The translations under genes were made by a program, and so were the position numbers. The notes below the pieces were generated by a model. It was not told the DNA's origin and did no database searches. It saw nothing but the letters and a program-made list of their open reading frames with translations. A stretch of DNA of 64,000 nt. Source: Dehalococcoidia bacterium (lineage in GTDB: Bacteria; Chloroflexota; Dehalococcoidia; DSTF01; WHTK01). Shown in pieces: positions 43,549 through 51,620 of the stretch (position 1 is the stretch's first letter; the number at the start of each line of letters is the position of its first letter). The stretch lies in contig WHTK01000019.1 of the NCBI GenBank assembly GCA_009377745.1, positions 1 to 64,000 of the forward strand, given 5' to 3'.

Positions 43549-44313
43549 CTACGGGATGGGTGTAGCCGTGGGAGCGGGGATGGCGCCGCCGCTGGGAGTG
43601 CCGGCCGGGAGTTGGAGCACCTGCCCGACCTGGAGCGCGCTGGCGGTGGTGTTGTTGAGGGCCAGGAGCTGCTGAGCCCAGGCCTCTTGCTGGGCCGCCG
43701 GGACGCCAAGCTTCTCGGCAATGGCGAGGGGGAAATCACCGGAGACGACGGTGTAGGCGCCGCCGCCGCCCGCTACCGGGACGGTGGTGGGGCGCGGCGT
43801 GGCCGTGCTGGCGGCTTGAGTGGGGGCGGCAGGCGCCGTCGCCTGGGCCTGGGGGACAGCGGTGCGGGTCGGCGTCGCCGCGGTAGCGGGCGTGGCGCTG
43901 GGGCGCGGACCCGGCGTGGCGGTGGGAAGACGGGGCAGGCGCAGGGCGTCGCCGACGTTGAGCAGACGCGCATCGGCGATGCCGTTGAGCCGCAGGACCT
44001 CGGCTAGCCAGGCTGCCTGCTGGCCGGCCGAGACGTTGAGGGAGATGGCGATGCCGGCCAGGGTATCGCCGGACTTGACCACGTAGGTGCCCTCGCCGCC
44101 GGCCGCCGCCGAGGTTGTGCCGGCGCCGGAAGCGCGGATTTCACCGAGCAGGATGGGTTCGGGCGGGTTGGCGGGAGGGGTCGCCGTGGGGATCGAGCCG
44201 CGCCGCCCCACCGAGCCCGGTGGATCGTTATCGCCGCCGCCAAAGAGCTTGCCCTGGAACAGGACGACGAGGAGGACGAGGACTAGGGCTCCGGCCCCGA
44301 GTTTTATTGCCAT
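43549..44313 (-). CDS. Membrane-anchored protein with two LysM domains
   Basis: This is a 254-residue protein. An N-terminal membrane helix spans about residues 3-20 (IKLGAGALVLVLLVVLF). Two LysM-type glycan-binding domains follow. The first is YVVKSGDTLAGIAISLNV ... LNVGDALRLP at about 75-128; the second is YTVVSGDFPLAIAEKLGV ... LQVGQVLQLP at about 186-238. Both carry a longer-than-usual insert (AGQQAAWLAEV and AAQQEAWAQQL). Thr/Pro/Ala linkers separate them. It binds peptidoglycan outside the membrane, and no enzymatic domain is present. AGGAAG lies before ATG 44313. Confidence 0.85.
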   Translation of the reverse strand: MAIKLGAGALVLVLLVVLFQGKLFGGGDNDPPGSVGRRGSIPTATPPANPPEPILLGEIRASGAGTTSAAAGGEGTYVVKSGDTLAGIAISLNVSAGQQAAWLAEVLRLNGIADARLLNVGDALRLPRLPTATPGPRPSATPATAATPTRTAVPQAQATAPAAPTQAASTATPRPTTVPVAGGGGAYTVVSGDFPLAIAEKLGVPAAQQEAWAQQLLALNNTTASALQVGQVLQLPAGTPSGGAIPAPTATPIP

Positions 44314-44416
44314 AGGAGCTTCCTAGGGATGGTAGCCTGCGCGCCGGTTTGACGCCAACGCAGCGGAGCACGGCGTGAAGCGAGAGATGGGTCCAGAGAT
44401 GGCTCCTGGGCTTAGC

Positions 44417-45733
44417 CTAACCGCCGGCGTTGAGTGACTCCAGCATCGCAACGCCCATCCGGGCCGCCTCTTCGAGCAGCTGGGGCTCCACCCGGCCGGT
44501 CACGTCCTCCGGCGTGTGCAGGAGCGGGTCCTCGGTACGGTGGAACATCAGCGAGGGGATGCCGGCGTTGATGAAGCTGGCGTGGTCGCTGCTGGTGGTG
44601 GATGGCAGGTTGCCGCGAGCAACGCCGATGCCCAGGCCGGAGGCGATGCCGCTGGCGCGCTGCTGCAGGGCCGGCGTGCCGATCAGCAGCCAGGTCTCGT
44701 CCCCAACGCCGACCATATCGAAGTTGAGCATGGCCTTGAGACGATCCCTGGCGGCCTGATCGAGCGCGTTGACGTAGGCGCGGCTGCCGATGAGGCCCAG
44801 CTCCTCCGAGCCGAAGAGGACGAAGCAGTGGCCCTCCATCCGGCCGCTGCGGGAGAGGACTGAGGCGATCTCAAGGATAGTCGCGGTGCCGGTGGCGTTG
44901 TCGCTGGCGCCGGGGGCCTGGGGCACGCTGTCGTAGTGGCCGCCGGACACCGTGTCGCAATCACGCCGCGGCGGACGGGCAACCACGTTGTAGGAGACGG
45001 CGTCGCTGAGGGAGCCAACCACGACCTCAACTTCGACGTCGCCGTTGCGCAGTGATTCGGCCAGCTTCTGGCCTTCCATCTGGGAGATGGCGATGACCGG
45101 GATCGACGCGGAGTCCTGGAGACTGCCGTAGTAGATACCGGCTTCATTGTTATAGATCAGGGCGGCACGGGCGCCGGCAGCCTGGGCGTTCTTTACTTTG
45201 TCATTGAATAGAAGGTCACCACGCTCGATCAGGGCAGCGTGGCCAGCGATGGAGGAGGGGAAGTCCTCCGGGCGACCGATGCCGGCGGCGGCCAGTGAAA
45301 GGCGAAGGGCGCCGTTGGCGCTGCGCTCGAAGGGGACGGTGGCGATGGTGCGCTGCTCCGGTGAGGTCACGGCCAGCGAGGACGATCGCGCCGTCTCCCG
45401 GCCCAGAGAGAACTCCTGCAGGCTGACCTCGTAGCCGAGGCCGCGCAGGCGCTCGGCTATGAAGTCGGCGGCTTCTTTCTCGCGCGCGGTGCCGGCGGGT
45501 CGCGGGCCGATGGTCTCTGAGAGGTGGCGCACGTCCTCCAGGATGCGATCGCCGTCCGGGAGGAGAGCCGCCGGGTCGGATGTGGGCTGGGGACTCGAAG
45601 GTGCGGCCTCGGTGGCGGACGGCGGCGCTGTCGCGGTGACCCCGGGAGTAGGAGCGGACGAGCCACCACAGGCGACAACGCCGAGAATCGCAACGCTGAG
45701 GAGAATAAAGAGCAAGCCCCTAGGGCCGGTCAT
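44417..45733 (-). CDS. Lipoprotein M28-family zinc aminopeptidase with PA domain
   Basis: This 438-residue protein runs from ATG 45733, with AGGAA 7 nt upstream; GTG 45739 is possible. The lipobox VVAC has Cys at about 22, followed by a Thr/Pro-rich linker. The PA insert includes HAALIERGDLLFNDKVKNAQAAGARAALIYNN. The dizinc site is visible as GGHYDSV, ASDNATGTATI, SEELGLIGS, MLNFDMVG and the final His in HTPEDVTG. This makes it an extracytoplasmic aminopeptidase of the M28 family acting on peptides. It lies downstream of the two-helix gene at 45794 on the same strand. Confidence 0.92.
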   Translation of the reverse strand: MTGPRGLLFILLSVAILGVVACGGSSAPTPGVTATAPPSATEAAPSSPQPTSDPAALLPDGDRILEDVRHLSETIGPRPAGTAREKEAADFIAERLRGLGYEVSLQEFSLGRETARSSSLAVTSPEQRTIATVPFERSANGALRLSLAAAGIGRPEDFPSSIAGHAALIERGDLLFNDKVKNAQAAGARAALIYNNEAGIYYGSLQDSASIPVIAISQMEGQKLAESLRNGDVEVEVVVGSLSDAVSYNVVARPPRRDCDTVSGGHYDSVPQAPGASDNATGTATILEIASVLSRSGRMEGHCFVLFGSEELGLIGSRAYVNALDQAARDRLKAMLNFDMVGVGDETWLLIGTPALQQRASGIASGLGIGVARGNLPSTTSSDHASFINAGIPSLMFHRTEDPLLHTPEDVTGRVEPQLLEEAARMGVAMLESLNAGG

Positions 45734-45793
45734 TCCCACTTCCTACCTCCCCGCCCAGACGGCTGCCTCGCCGTCTCACCAAACCTGCGGCGC

Positions 45794-46192
45794 CTAGACG
45801 CGGCGCCGGCCCTTAAGCCAGGCCTTGATGCGATCGGGCCAGCTAGGCCCGGAGAGATCGATGGGCTCGCCGCGCCAGCGCTTCTGCGTGGTGGGCGGAC
45901 GGGAGCCGCCGACCCTCGAGAGCAGGAAGGCGGAGACGAAGACGATGAGGGCGGCGATCATGATCCAGCTGGCGCCGGGGATGGCCCTGAAGAAGAAGGT
46001 AACGAGGAAGGCTATGAGCGCCCACATCATCACCTGGTTGAGGGAGATACGGGCAAGGCGGTGGGCCAACCAGCTCTGAGCCGCAGTGAAGGGCTGGCGC
46101 ATACGCCGTGCGGGACGGCGGGCGCTGTCCGGTACGAAATTATCGAGCTTGCGGAGGATTTCTTCGATTTCCCGTTCTATGCGGTCGGCCAT
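45794..46192 (-). CDS. Small two-helix membrane protein, unknown
   Basis: This is a 132-residue protein from ATG 46192. A charged N-terminal helix (MADRIEREIEEILRKLDNF) is followed by a basic linker. Two adjacent membrane helices follow at about 55-72 (QVMMWALIAFLVTFFF) and 76-94 (SWIMIAALIVFVSAFLL). The basic tail ends WLKGRRRV. Similar short proteins are frequent in Chloroflexota without known function. The upstream in-frame start at 46243 is less likely, because the conserved-looking protein begins at MADRIE. It lies 54 nt upstream of the M28 gene. Confidence 0.7.
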   Translation of the reverse strand: MADRIEREIEEILRKLDNFVPDSARRPARRMRQPFTAAQSWLAHRLARISLNQVMMWALIAFLVTFFFRAIPGASWIMIAALIVFVSAFLLSRVGGSRPPTTQKRWRGEPIDLSGPSWPDRIKAWLKGRRRV

Positions 46193-46248
46193 CCTGACCC
46201 CCACCCGTCGGCGTTTGAGTTTATTGTACAGTCGCGCGGGCAAGCCGA

Positions 46249-46788
46249 CTAGCCAAGAGCTTGTGTCAAGGCCCCGCGCACCGCAATGGCGATCTCTTGC
46301 GGGCTCATTGCGCCGCTATCGAAGGAGCGAAAGCGCTCCCCATAGCGGCCCCTGGCAGCCGTCCGGATGCGCCGGGCAGCATCGATCTCTGACTCACGCG
46401 TGGCTGCCTGAGCCCGCTTCGAGAGGGCATCGTCGTCCACATCGAGACGGACGATGAGCGAGCGGCGCGCAAGGTTACGCATCAGGGCGATGAGCTGGTC
46501 GATCTCGGCCTCAAAACTGTGCAGGACGCCGTCGCGCTCGAAGAAGAAAGGCCCTTCGGCAACGACGTTGTAGCGGTTCTTGAGGTAGTTGGCCACGAAG
46601 AGGCGTAGCTGGGTGTGCGCCATCTCCAGCTCCGCCAGCGGGTCCGGGCCGGGCACGGCTATCGAGCCACCGAGGAGATGATCGGTGCTGACGACGGCGG
46701 TCTTGCCATCGAGAGAGCGGGCAAGCTCCCAGGCGACGGTCGATTTGCCGGCCAGAGGCGGGCCGTAGATGACTATGAGATCGGGCAA
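46249..46788 (-). CDS. P-loop kinase-like NTPase
   Basis: This 179-residue protein has Walker A GPPLAGKST at about 9-17 and a DTD-like STDHLL motif after strand 2. The lid-like region is rich in Arg (SKRAQAATRESEIDAARRIRTAARGRYG). The layout fits small kinases of the AAA_33/shikimate-kinase-like group that phosphorylate small molecules or RNA ends. The substrate is unknown. TTG 46788 has AGGAG 6 nt upstream. Confidence 0.8.
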   Translation of the reverse strand: MPDLIVIYGPPLAGKSTVAWELARSLDGKTAVVSTDHLLGGSIAVPGPDPLAELEMAHTQLRLFVANYLKNRYNVVAEGPFFFERDGVLHSFEAEIDQLIALMRNLARRSLIVRLDVDDDALSKRAQAATRESEIDAARRIRTAARGRYGERFRSFDSGAMSPQEIAIAVRGALTQALG

Positions 46789-46968
46789 AGAGGGCTCCTG
46801 ACGTATTGAGACTGGGGATAGGATAGCTGCCGTGGGGGACGGCAGAGATGCGTGGGCTCGTTTGCGAGAAATTTAACAGACTCTTTGGAGGCTCCTAACG
46901 CGCCACCGGCCTGCTAGACCTAAGTTCTATGAGGCCGAACGCGGCCTTGCAGTAAGAAGGAGGATGGG

Positions 46969-47775
46969 ATGGGAGTAATCAAGTGGGGTCTGGCCGGCGT
47001 CGCGCTGTTCGTGGCGTCCGGCGCTGTCGCCATGGGGATCGTAAGCATTGGCGGCGACTCAGCGTCGGCGCAGCTACCGCCGATCGAGCGCAAGGGAGCG
47101 TGGCACTACGAAGAGGCGCTGGCCGACAAGCTGGACATCAGCGTCGAGGCTCTGATGTCGGCCCGGAAGGCCGCTCGAGAGGAGATACGCGCTTCTGGCT
47201 CTGGGCGGCCCAGCTTCGAGGGCTGGGAAGAGGCGCTGGCCGGCAAGCTCGGCGTCAGTGTCGAGATCCTCAAGGCGGCGCAGAAAGCGGCCTTCGAGCA
47301 GGCAATCAACGAGGCTGTAGCCGCGGGACGCCTGACGGAGCAGCAGGGCGAGCGCTTGAAGAGCAGGGCTGGCGACCGTGGTTTCCCGGGCTTCGGACGC
47401 GGGCCGGGGATGGCGAAGGCGGCCGGCAAAGGCATCATTGAGGCGCTTCGCACGGCCCTTAGCGCCGCGGCCGAGGTGATCGGCATCTCCGAGGACGAGC
47501 TGAAGCAGGAGCTGCGCTCCGGTAAGAGCGTGGCAGAGATCGCGGCAGCCAACGGTGTGGAGCGCGACGATCTCGAGGAAGAGCTGACGGATGCGCTGAA
47601 GGCAGCGATCGCGGCGGCGCAGGCCGACGGCAAGATCACAGCCGAACAGGCGGCACGGCTGACCAACGCCCTGGAAGAGCACATCGACAAGGCGATCGAC
47701 CACAAAGGCGGGTTGAAGGAGCCAGGCGGCGGGCCATTCATGATGCCGGGCGGGCCTCCTTTGATGCCGCGCTAA
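46969..47775 (+). CDS. Exported helical-repeat protein
   Basis: This 268-residue protein has a strong GAAGGAGGATGGG ribosome site. The signal peptide spans about 1-34 (IKWGLAGVALFVASGAVAMGI ... SASA). Short helical units follow, each built on the pattern E-x-A-L-A-x-K-L-x-[IV]-S-V-E-x-L-x-x-A (residues about 48-66 and 83-101). A related unit LSAAAEVIGISEDELKQEL lies at about 155-173. Further helices and a Gly/Pro/Met tail GGGPFMMPGGPPLMPR end the protein. Such repeats occur in exported Chloroflexota and actinobacterial proteins of unknown role. It has its own strong terminator. Confidence 0.8.
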   Translation: MGVIKWGLAGVALFVASGAVAMGIVSIGGDSASAQLPPIERKGAWHYEEALADKLDISVEALMSARKAAREEIRASGSGRPSFEGWEEALAGKLGVSVEILKAAQKAAFEQAINEAVAAGRLTEQQGERLKSRAGDRGFPGFGRGPGMAKAAGKGIIEALRTALSAAAEVIGISEDELKQELRSGKSVAEIAAANGVERDDLEEELTDALKAAIAAAQADGKITAEQAARLTNALEEHIDKAIDHKGGLKEPGGGPFMMPGGPPLMPR

Positions 47776-47805
47776 GAACTCATCCAGGCCGATTCCGCCC
47801 CGGCA

Positions 47806-47840
47806 GCAAAGGAGGCTCCACCCGAGCCTCCTTTGCTTTT
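47806..47840 (+). terminator. Intrinsic terminator after the helical-repeat protein gene
   Basis: GCAAAGGAGGCTC and its perfect complement (13 bp) with a 5-nt loop, followed by TTTT. Confidence 0.85.
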
Positions 47841-47847
47841 GCCGACA

Positions 47848-47877
47848 TTGCAGTAGCGTTACAGGAAGTGCTATTAA
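47848..47877 (+). promoter_or_regulatory. Promoter of the MFS transporter gene
   Basis: TTGCAG (47848-47853), an 18-nt spacer and TATTAA (47872-47877) with the TGC extension. Confidence 0.55.
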
Positions 47878-47934
47878 AGCCACGTTGGAGACTCCACGCG
47901 TGGTAGAGGCGCCGTCAATCGGGATGGAGCGGAT

Positions 47935-49281
47935 GTGACCAGCCAGCAGGGCGAGGGCCAGGCGCGCTCCATCTCCCGCGAGACGATCTTATCGTTGTAT
48001 CTGCCGGCCGCCGTCCTGGCGCTGGGGACAGGCATCGCCGCGCCGGTCATCCCTTTCTACGCCAAATCCTTCGATATCAGCCTGGAGACGGCGGGGCTGG
48101 TCGTAATCCTGCACGCGCTGGGGCAGCTCGCCTCCGTTGTGCCAACGGGCTATCTGATCGACAAGATCGGGCGGCGGCCGGTGATCCTGGCCGGGCCGCT
48201 GCTGACGGCGCTGACGGCCTTCCTCACGGCCTTTTCAGGTTCGTTCGAGGAGCTACTGGTGTGGCGCTTCGTCAACGGCTTCGCTGAGGTGATGTGGGGT
48301 CAGGCGCGGCTGGCGATGATCGCCGATACGGGCGGCAACCGCGAGCGCGGCAAGCTGATCACCTGGATGCTGAGCCTGCAGCGCGTCGGCAACCTGTTTG
48401 CGCCGGCGATGGGCGGCTTTCTGGCGACGATCAACATGCAGGTGCCGTTTCTGGTGCAGGGCGTCCTGATCCTCATTGTCCTGGTGCCCAGCTTCAAGCT
48501 GATCAAAGAGACGCGGCCGGTCAAGACCGCTCAGTCCGCCGAGGAAGCGCGCGGCGAGTGGCAGTTCGTCTTCAGCCAGGTGCGCCAGCCGCACATCATG
48601 TATTTCCTGGCGGCGCAGTTCATGGCCAGCCTTACGCGCGGCAGCACGGCAGGCATCATCCAAATCTACATGGTGTTCGCCTACGGCATTGGCCCGGGGA
48701 CGCTGGGCTTCCTGAGCTCTCTGAATAGCGTGCTAGTTCTGCCGATCGGCTTCCTGACGGGCGTGATCATGGACCGTTACGGCCGCAAGATGACGCTGGT
48801 GCCGGGCTTCGCGGGCATCGGCGTGACAGCGATGTTCATGGCGTTCACGGCCGCTGCGGATGCGTCGCTGGCGGTGTTTCTGGCCGCCTACTTCGGGTTG
48901 CATATGGCGCAGGCGGTGACGGCCGGCAATATGCAGGTGCTGGGCTCTGACCTGGCGCCGGAGCGGGCGCGAGGGCGTTTCTTCTCGGTCTGGCGCATGT
49001 TCGGTGAGGCGGGATCGGCGGTGAGTCCCGGCATCTTCACCGGCCTGGCGGCGGCGATCAGCTACGCGGCGGCCTTCGGCTTTATCGGCGTCTCCGGCGC
49101 CACGGTGGCGTTGATCATCGGCTTCAAGATCAAGGAGACGGTGGGGCGGATATCCGGCGGGCGCTCTCGGCGGGGTGGTCGCCGGGGGCCGGAGCCACCC
49201 GCGGGACCAGAACCGGGGCCGCCGGCTGAGGCTGCGGCGGCAGAAGGGGGCTCGGTAACGGCCACGGGGCCGGCGGGCTGA
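47935..49281 (+). CDS. Major facilitator superfamily transporter
   Basis: This 448-residue protein has twelve hydrophobic segments. Loop 2-3 has the MFS motif GYLIDKIGRRPVILAGP, and the repeated half-site after helix 8 reads GVIMDRYGRKMTLVPGF. The first helix (LYLPAAVLALGTGIAAPVIPFYAKSF) resembles multidrug or metabolite exporters of the DHA1 type. The cytoplasmic tail is Gly/Pro/Ala-rich. The start is GTG 47935. The substrate is unknown. It is followed by the convergent toxin-antitoxin pair 2. Confidence 0.9.
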   Translation: MTSQQGEGQARSISRETILSLYLPAAVLALGTGIAAPVIPFYAKSFDISLETAGLVVILHALGQLASVVPTGYLIDKIGRRPVILAGPLLTALTAFLTAFSGSFEELLVWRFVNGFAEVMWGQARLAMIADTGGNRERGKLITWMLSLQRVGNLFAPAMGGFLATINMQVPFLVQGVLILIVLVPSFKLIKETRPVKTAQSAEEARGEWQFVFSQVRQPHIMYFLAAQFMASLTRGSTAGIIQIYMVFAYGIGPGTLGFLSSLNSVLVLPIGFLTGVIMDRYGRKMTLVPGFAGIGVTAMFMAFTAAADASLAVFLAAYFGLHMAQAVTAGNMQVLGSDLAPERARGRFFSVWRMFGEAGSAVSPGIFTGLAAAISYAAAFGFIGVSGATVALIIGFKIKETVGRISGGRSRRGGRRGPEPPAGPEPGPPAEAAAAEGGSVTATGPAG

Positions 49282-49322
49282 GCGTTAAGAACGTAGTTGC
49301 GAGACCAGAAGCGGTCGCGTCA

Positions 49323-49634
49323 CTAGAGCCGGCGAACTGTCTCGGCCAGTTCCTTAACCTGCTCTTGGACACGGCGCACGATGGTAGGCTCCACGCTGCC
49401 CTCGTGGCGTGCCGCATCCATAACTGCTTCTCGGATGAATTCTGAGAGCTTGATTCCCCTGGCCGCCGCGGAAGATCGGAGAAGCGCAATCTCCTCTCTC
49501 GTGAACCGCATCGAGTAGATGGAATCAGCGTTCGCCTTTATGACGCCCTTTACGGGCGTCAAACCCTCACCCTCTCTGCCGGCTTTAATCTTGTCATCCC
49601 ATTCGCGCGCGAGCTCTTGCGTTGTCTTCGTCAC
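49323..49634 (-). CDS. Ribbon-helix-helix antitoxin of pair 2
   Basis: This is a 103-residue protein starting at GTG 49634 with AAGGAG 6-7 nt upstream. The RHH unit SIYSMRFTREEIALLRSSAAARGIKLSEFIREAVMDAA lies at about 39-75. A C-terminal helix VQEQVKELAETVRRL follows. It resembles the antitoxin at 3815 in layout (charged N-terminus, RHH, coiled coil). It lies 4 nt after the end of the alternate-frame toxin tail, which shows the original two-gene coupling. It may still repress the promoter at 49950. Confidence 0.75.
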   Translation of the reverse strand: MTKTTQELAREWDDKIKAGREGEGLTPVKGVIKANADSIYSMRFTREEIALLRSSAAARGIKLSEFIREAVMDAARHEGSVEPTIVRRVQEQVKELAETVRRL

Positions 49635-49637
49635 TTT

Positions 49638-49945
49638 CTACTCCTTGAAGTACAGTCTTTCGGCACGTAGGCGTCCCAGCCAATGGGCCGTAATCACCTG
49701 CCAGATACCTGTGTCCCTATCTCAAACATTGCAACGTAGAGGTAGCGTCCCCTGCGATTGGGGCCGAGCATCACGTAACCCTCGTAGCCAGGACGAGCAT
49801 CGAAGAAATGAGGCTGGTTTTCGCTCACCTCCTCCACGTCGTTGGGGGTTACGCCGTGAAGGGCGATGTGATCCACGTTACTGCCATCGGAATAGTCCCA
49901 GAGGAAGGCGTCGATCTCGATCCAGCGCCGGCGCTCGCCAACCAC
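49638..49945 (-). pseudogene. BrnT-like toxin of pair 2, frameshifted
   Basis: The open frame from GTG 49945 stops at TGA 49694-49696, after GTQVSGR (83 residues). In another frame the sequence continues VITAHWLGRLRAERLYFKE to TAG 49638, exactly where the family C-terminus should be and just before the antitoxin. The toxin at 4180 reads NGRWRPITGWP...LYKET at the same place. One base (or four, or seven) is missing near 49698. The N-terminal part (FLWDYSDGSNVDHIALHGVTP) is intact. The product is truncated or made only by frameshifting. Confidence 0.75.
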
Positions 49946-49949
49946 ACGT

Positions 49950-49981
49950 ATATTGTAATGCGCGTCGCATTACAATATCAA
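49950..49981 (-). promoter_or_regulatory. Autoregulated leaderless promoter/operator of toxin-antitoxin 2
   Basis: On the minus strand TTGATA (49981-49976), an 18-nt spacer and TACAAT (49957-49952) form the promoter. A perfect 13-bp inverted repeat with a 3-nt centre, ATATTGTAATGCG (49950-49962) and its complement (49966-49978), covers it. The -10 ends 6 nt before GTG 49945, so the mRNA is predicted to be leaderless. Confidence 0.7.
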
Positions 49982-50001
49982 GAGCCCGGCCGGCAAGGAT
50001 T

Positions 50002-50901
50002 TCAGACGCTGTGGAGGAACTCCAGGCAGAGGGCGTTGTAGCGCTCCGGCATCTCCAGCTGGGGCCAGTGGCCGCAGTTGGCGAGGACGGCTGCGTCGCA
50101 GTGGGGGATGAGGTGCATCGGGCGCAGGGCGGCGGCGAGGAGCGCGGGCACGTCCGCCTCGTCGTAGAAGCCGGGCTCGTCGCGGCCGTGGAGGAGGAAG
50201 GTTGGCGCCTGGATGCGGCGAAAGACGTCGTCGTCCAGGAGCTGGCGGCCGCCCTGGAGCTGGGCGAAGGCGGCATCGCGCTCCTTTTCCTGCTGTCCCG
50301 GCTTGCGGACGAGGGCGAGTCGCAGCTCAGCCACGTCATCGATGGCGGGATGCCTGGGGTCGCAGAAGAAGGCGGCGGTGGCGCGGCGCATATCGTCCAG
50401 GCTGATCTCGGGCTGACTGAGCATGGCGCGGACGTGGTCCATGCGGGCGGTGCGGCCGAGTCGCGGGGCGATGGCGGCGGACTCGGGCGTGGAGGCGCGG
50501 GGCTCGCCGCCGCTGGCGATGAAGCTGAGCACGCGCTCGGGATGCTGCCCGGCCAGGGGTGTGATCGACATGGTGCCGCCGGAGTTGCCGATGAAGTGCG
50601 CCCGGCTGAGGCCGGCGGCGTCCATGAAGGCGATGAGAAAATCGGGGCCGGCAACGCGCTCACCGCTGACGAGGGACGTCTCGCCCTGTCCGACCGCATC
50701 CGGCGCGTAGACGTGGTAGCCGGCGGCGGCGAAGGCGGGCAGGGTTGGGTGCCAGCACATCCAGGCGGAGGTGGCGGCGCCGCCGGTCTGGACGAAGACG
50801 ATGGGAGCGCCATCCGGCGGCCCCATCTCGTGGTAGTGGACTCGCAGGCTGGAATCGCCGGAGCGGGCTTCGACGTACTTACCGGGGTCAAGCTGGATCA
50901 T
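50002..50901 (-). CDS. Alpha/beta hydrolase
   Basis: This is a 299-residue protein from ATG 50901, with GACAGGAGAG before it. The oxyanion region VFVQTGGAATSAW and the nucleophile elbow HFIGNSGGTMSI (Ser in GNSGG) are present. The acidic residue is in FLLHGRDEPGFYDE and the catalytic His in LANCGHWPQLEMPE. The lid region is helical with an Arg-rich segment. The family includes esterases, haloperoxidases and C-C bond hydrolases (MhpC-like); the substrate is unknown. Confidence 0.9.
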   Translation of the reverse strand: MIQLDPGKYVEARSGDSSLRVHYHEMGPPDGAPIVFVQTGGAATSAWMCWHPTLPAFAAAGYHVYAPDAVGQGETSLVSGERVAGPDFLIAFMDAAGLSRAHFIGNSGGTMSITPLAGQHPERVLSFIASGGEPRASTPESAAIAPRLGRTARMDHVRAMLSQPEISLDDMRRATAAFFCDPRHPAIDDVAELRLALVRKPGQQEKERDAAFAQLQGGRQLLDDDVFRRIQAPTFLLHGRDEPGFYDEADVPALLAAALRPMHLIPHCDAAVLANCGHWPQLEMPERYNALCLEFLHSV

Positions 50902-51079
50902 TGCGTCTCTCCTGTCGCGGGGCTGCTTCTCTAGACCACCGAATCGTACGCCCCCTGACAAGAGGTAGATAACAAGGGCTTGCTCAAGAAGGCTCAGGTA
51001 ATGCTTCTAAGGTTGCGCCAGGCTGGGAAATTAGTATTGTCATGACGCAAACCGTGTCCGCGAGAGCTAGGAGCGTCCG

Positions 51080-51421
51080 GTGTCTTACGTCCTGGTGGTT
51101 GATGACGATGCGCCGATCGGCCGGCTGATCAAGATGGTGCTGACTTCCGAAGGCATGCGCTGCGAGGTGTCGCCGACCGCCGATGAGGGTTTGGAGCTTC
51201 TGCGCCTGGCCGAGCCAGAGCTGATCATCCTCGACCTGCGCCTGGCGGGCATGGACGCGCCGACGTTCATGACCAGCGCCCGTGACGCGGGCTATGCGGG
51301 GCCGATCTTGCTCTGCACGGCCGTGACGGGCGAGCCGCCGATCGTGGCGGACGGGCTGATCAAGAAGCCGTTCCGGCCGGAGGACCTGGTTGAGAAGGTG
51401 CGGGAGCTAATTGGGGAGTAA
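51080..51421 (+). CDS. Single-domain response regulator (receiver)
   Basis: This is a 113-residue CheY-like receiver from GTG 51080 (AGGAG 7 nt upstream). The acidic pocket reads YVLVVDDDAPIGRL, the phospho-acceptor Asp is in LIILDLRLAGMD, Thr in ILLCTAVTG and Lys in LIKKPFRPEDLVEKV. There is no output domain. It resembles the receiver at 26545 in size. It ends 12 nt before the left att-like tRNA-Cys fragment, so it is the last chromosomal gene before the island. Confidence 0.9.
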   Translation: MSYVLVVDDDAPIGRLIKMVLTSEGMRCEVSPTADEGLELLRLAEPELIILDLRLAGMDAPTFMTSARDAGYAGPILLCTAVTGEPPIVADGLIKKPFRPEDLVEKVRELIGE

Positions 51422-51433
51422 CGTGAGAGCCAC

Positions 51434-51479
51434 GGCGACAGGTGGATTCGGACCGCCGATGGGGGTTTTGCAGACCTCT
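51434..51479 (-). repeat. Displaced 3' half of tRNA-Cys (att-like direct repeat, left edge)
   Basis: The 46 nt match 54785-54830 inside the intact tRNA-Cys with about four mismatches. They cover acceptor 3' strand, T arm and anticodon loop including GCA. The similarity stops on both sides, as expected for an attachment-site copy left by site-specific integration at the tRNA 3' end. Confidence 0.75.
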
Positions 51480-51576
51480 CTCCGGCCCTCGCAGCCTCTC
51501 GCACTCGCCACAAAACTGAAATTAGCACCTTGGCGTCGCAGCTTGATGTCGCTATCGCGTTCTTGCCAAGCGCTCC

Positions 51577-51582
51577 TATAAT
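51577..51582 (+). promoter_or_regulatory. TATAAT -10 box of the helicase gene
   Basis: A perfect TATAAT lies 38 nt before ATG 51621. The -35 is not clear. Confidence 0.45.
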
Positions 51583-51620
51583 CGGTCCACACGGATCGCT
51601 TGGTTCACACGGAGCTATCG

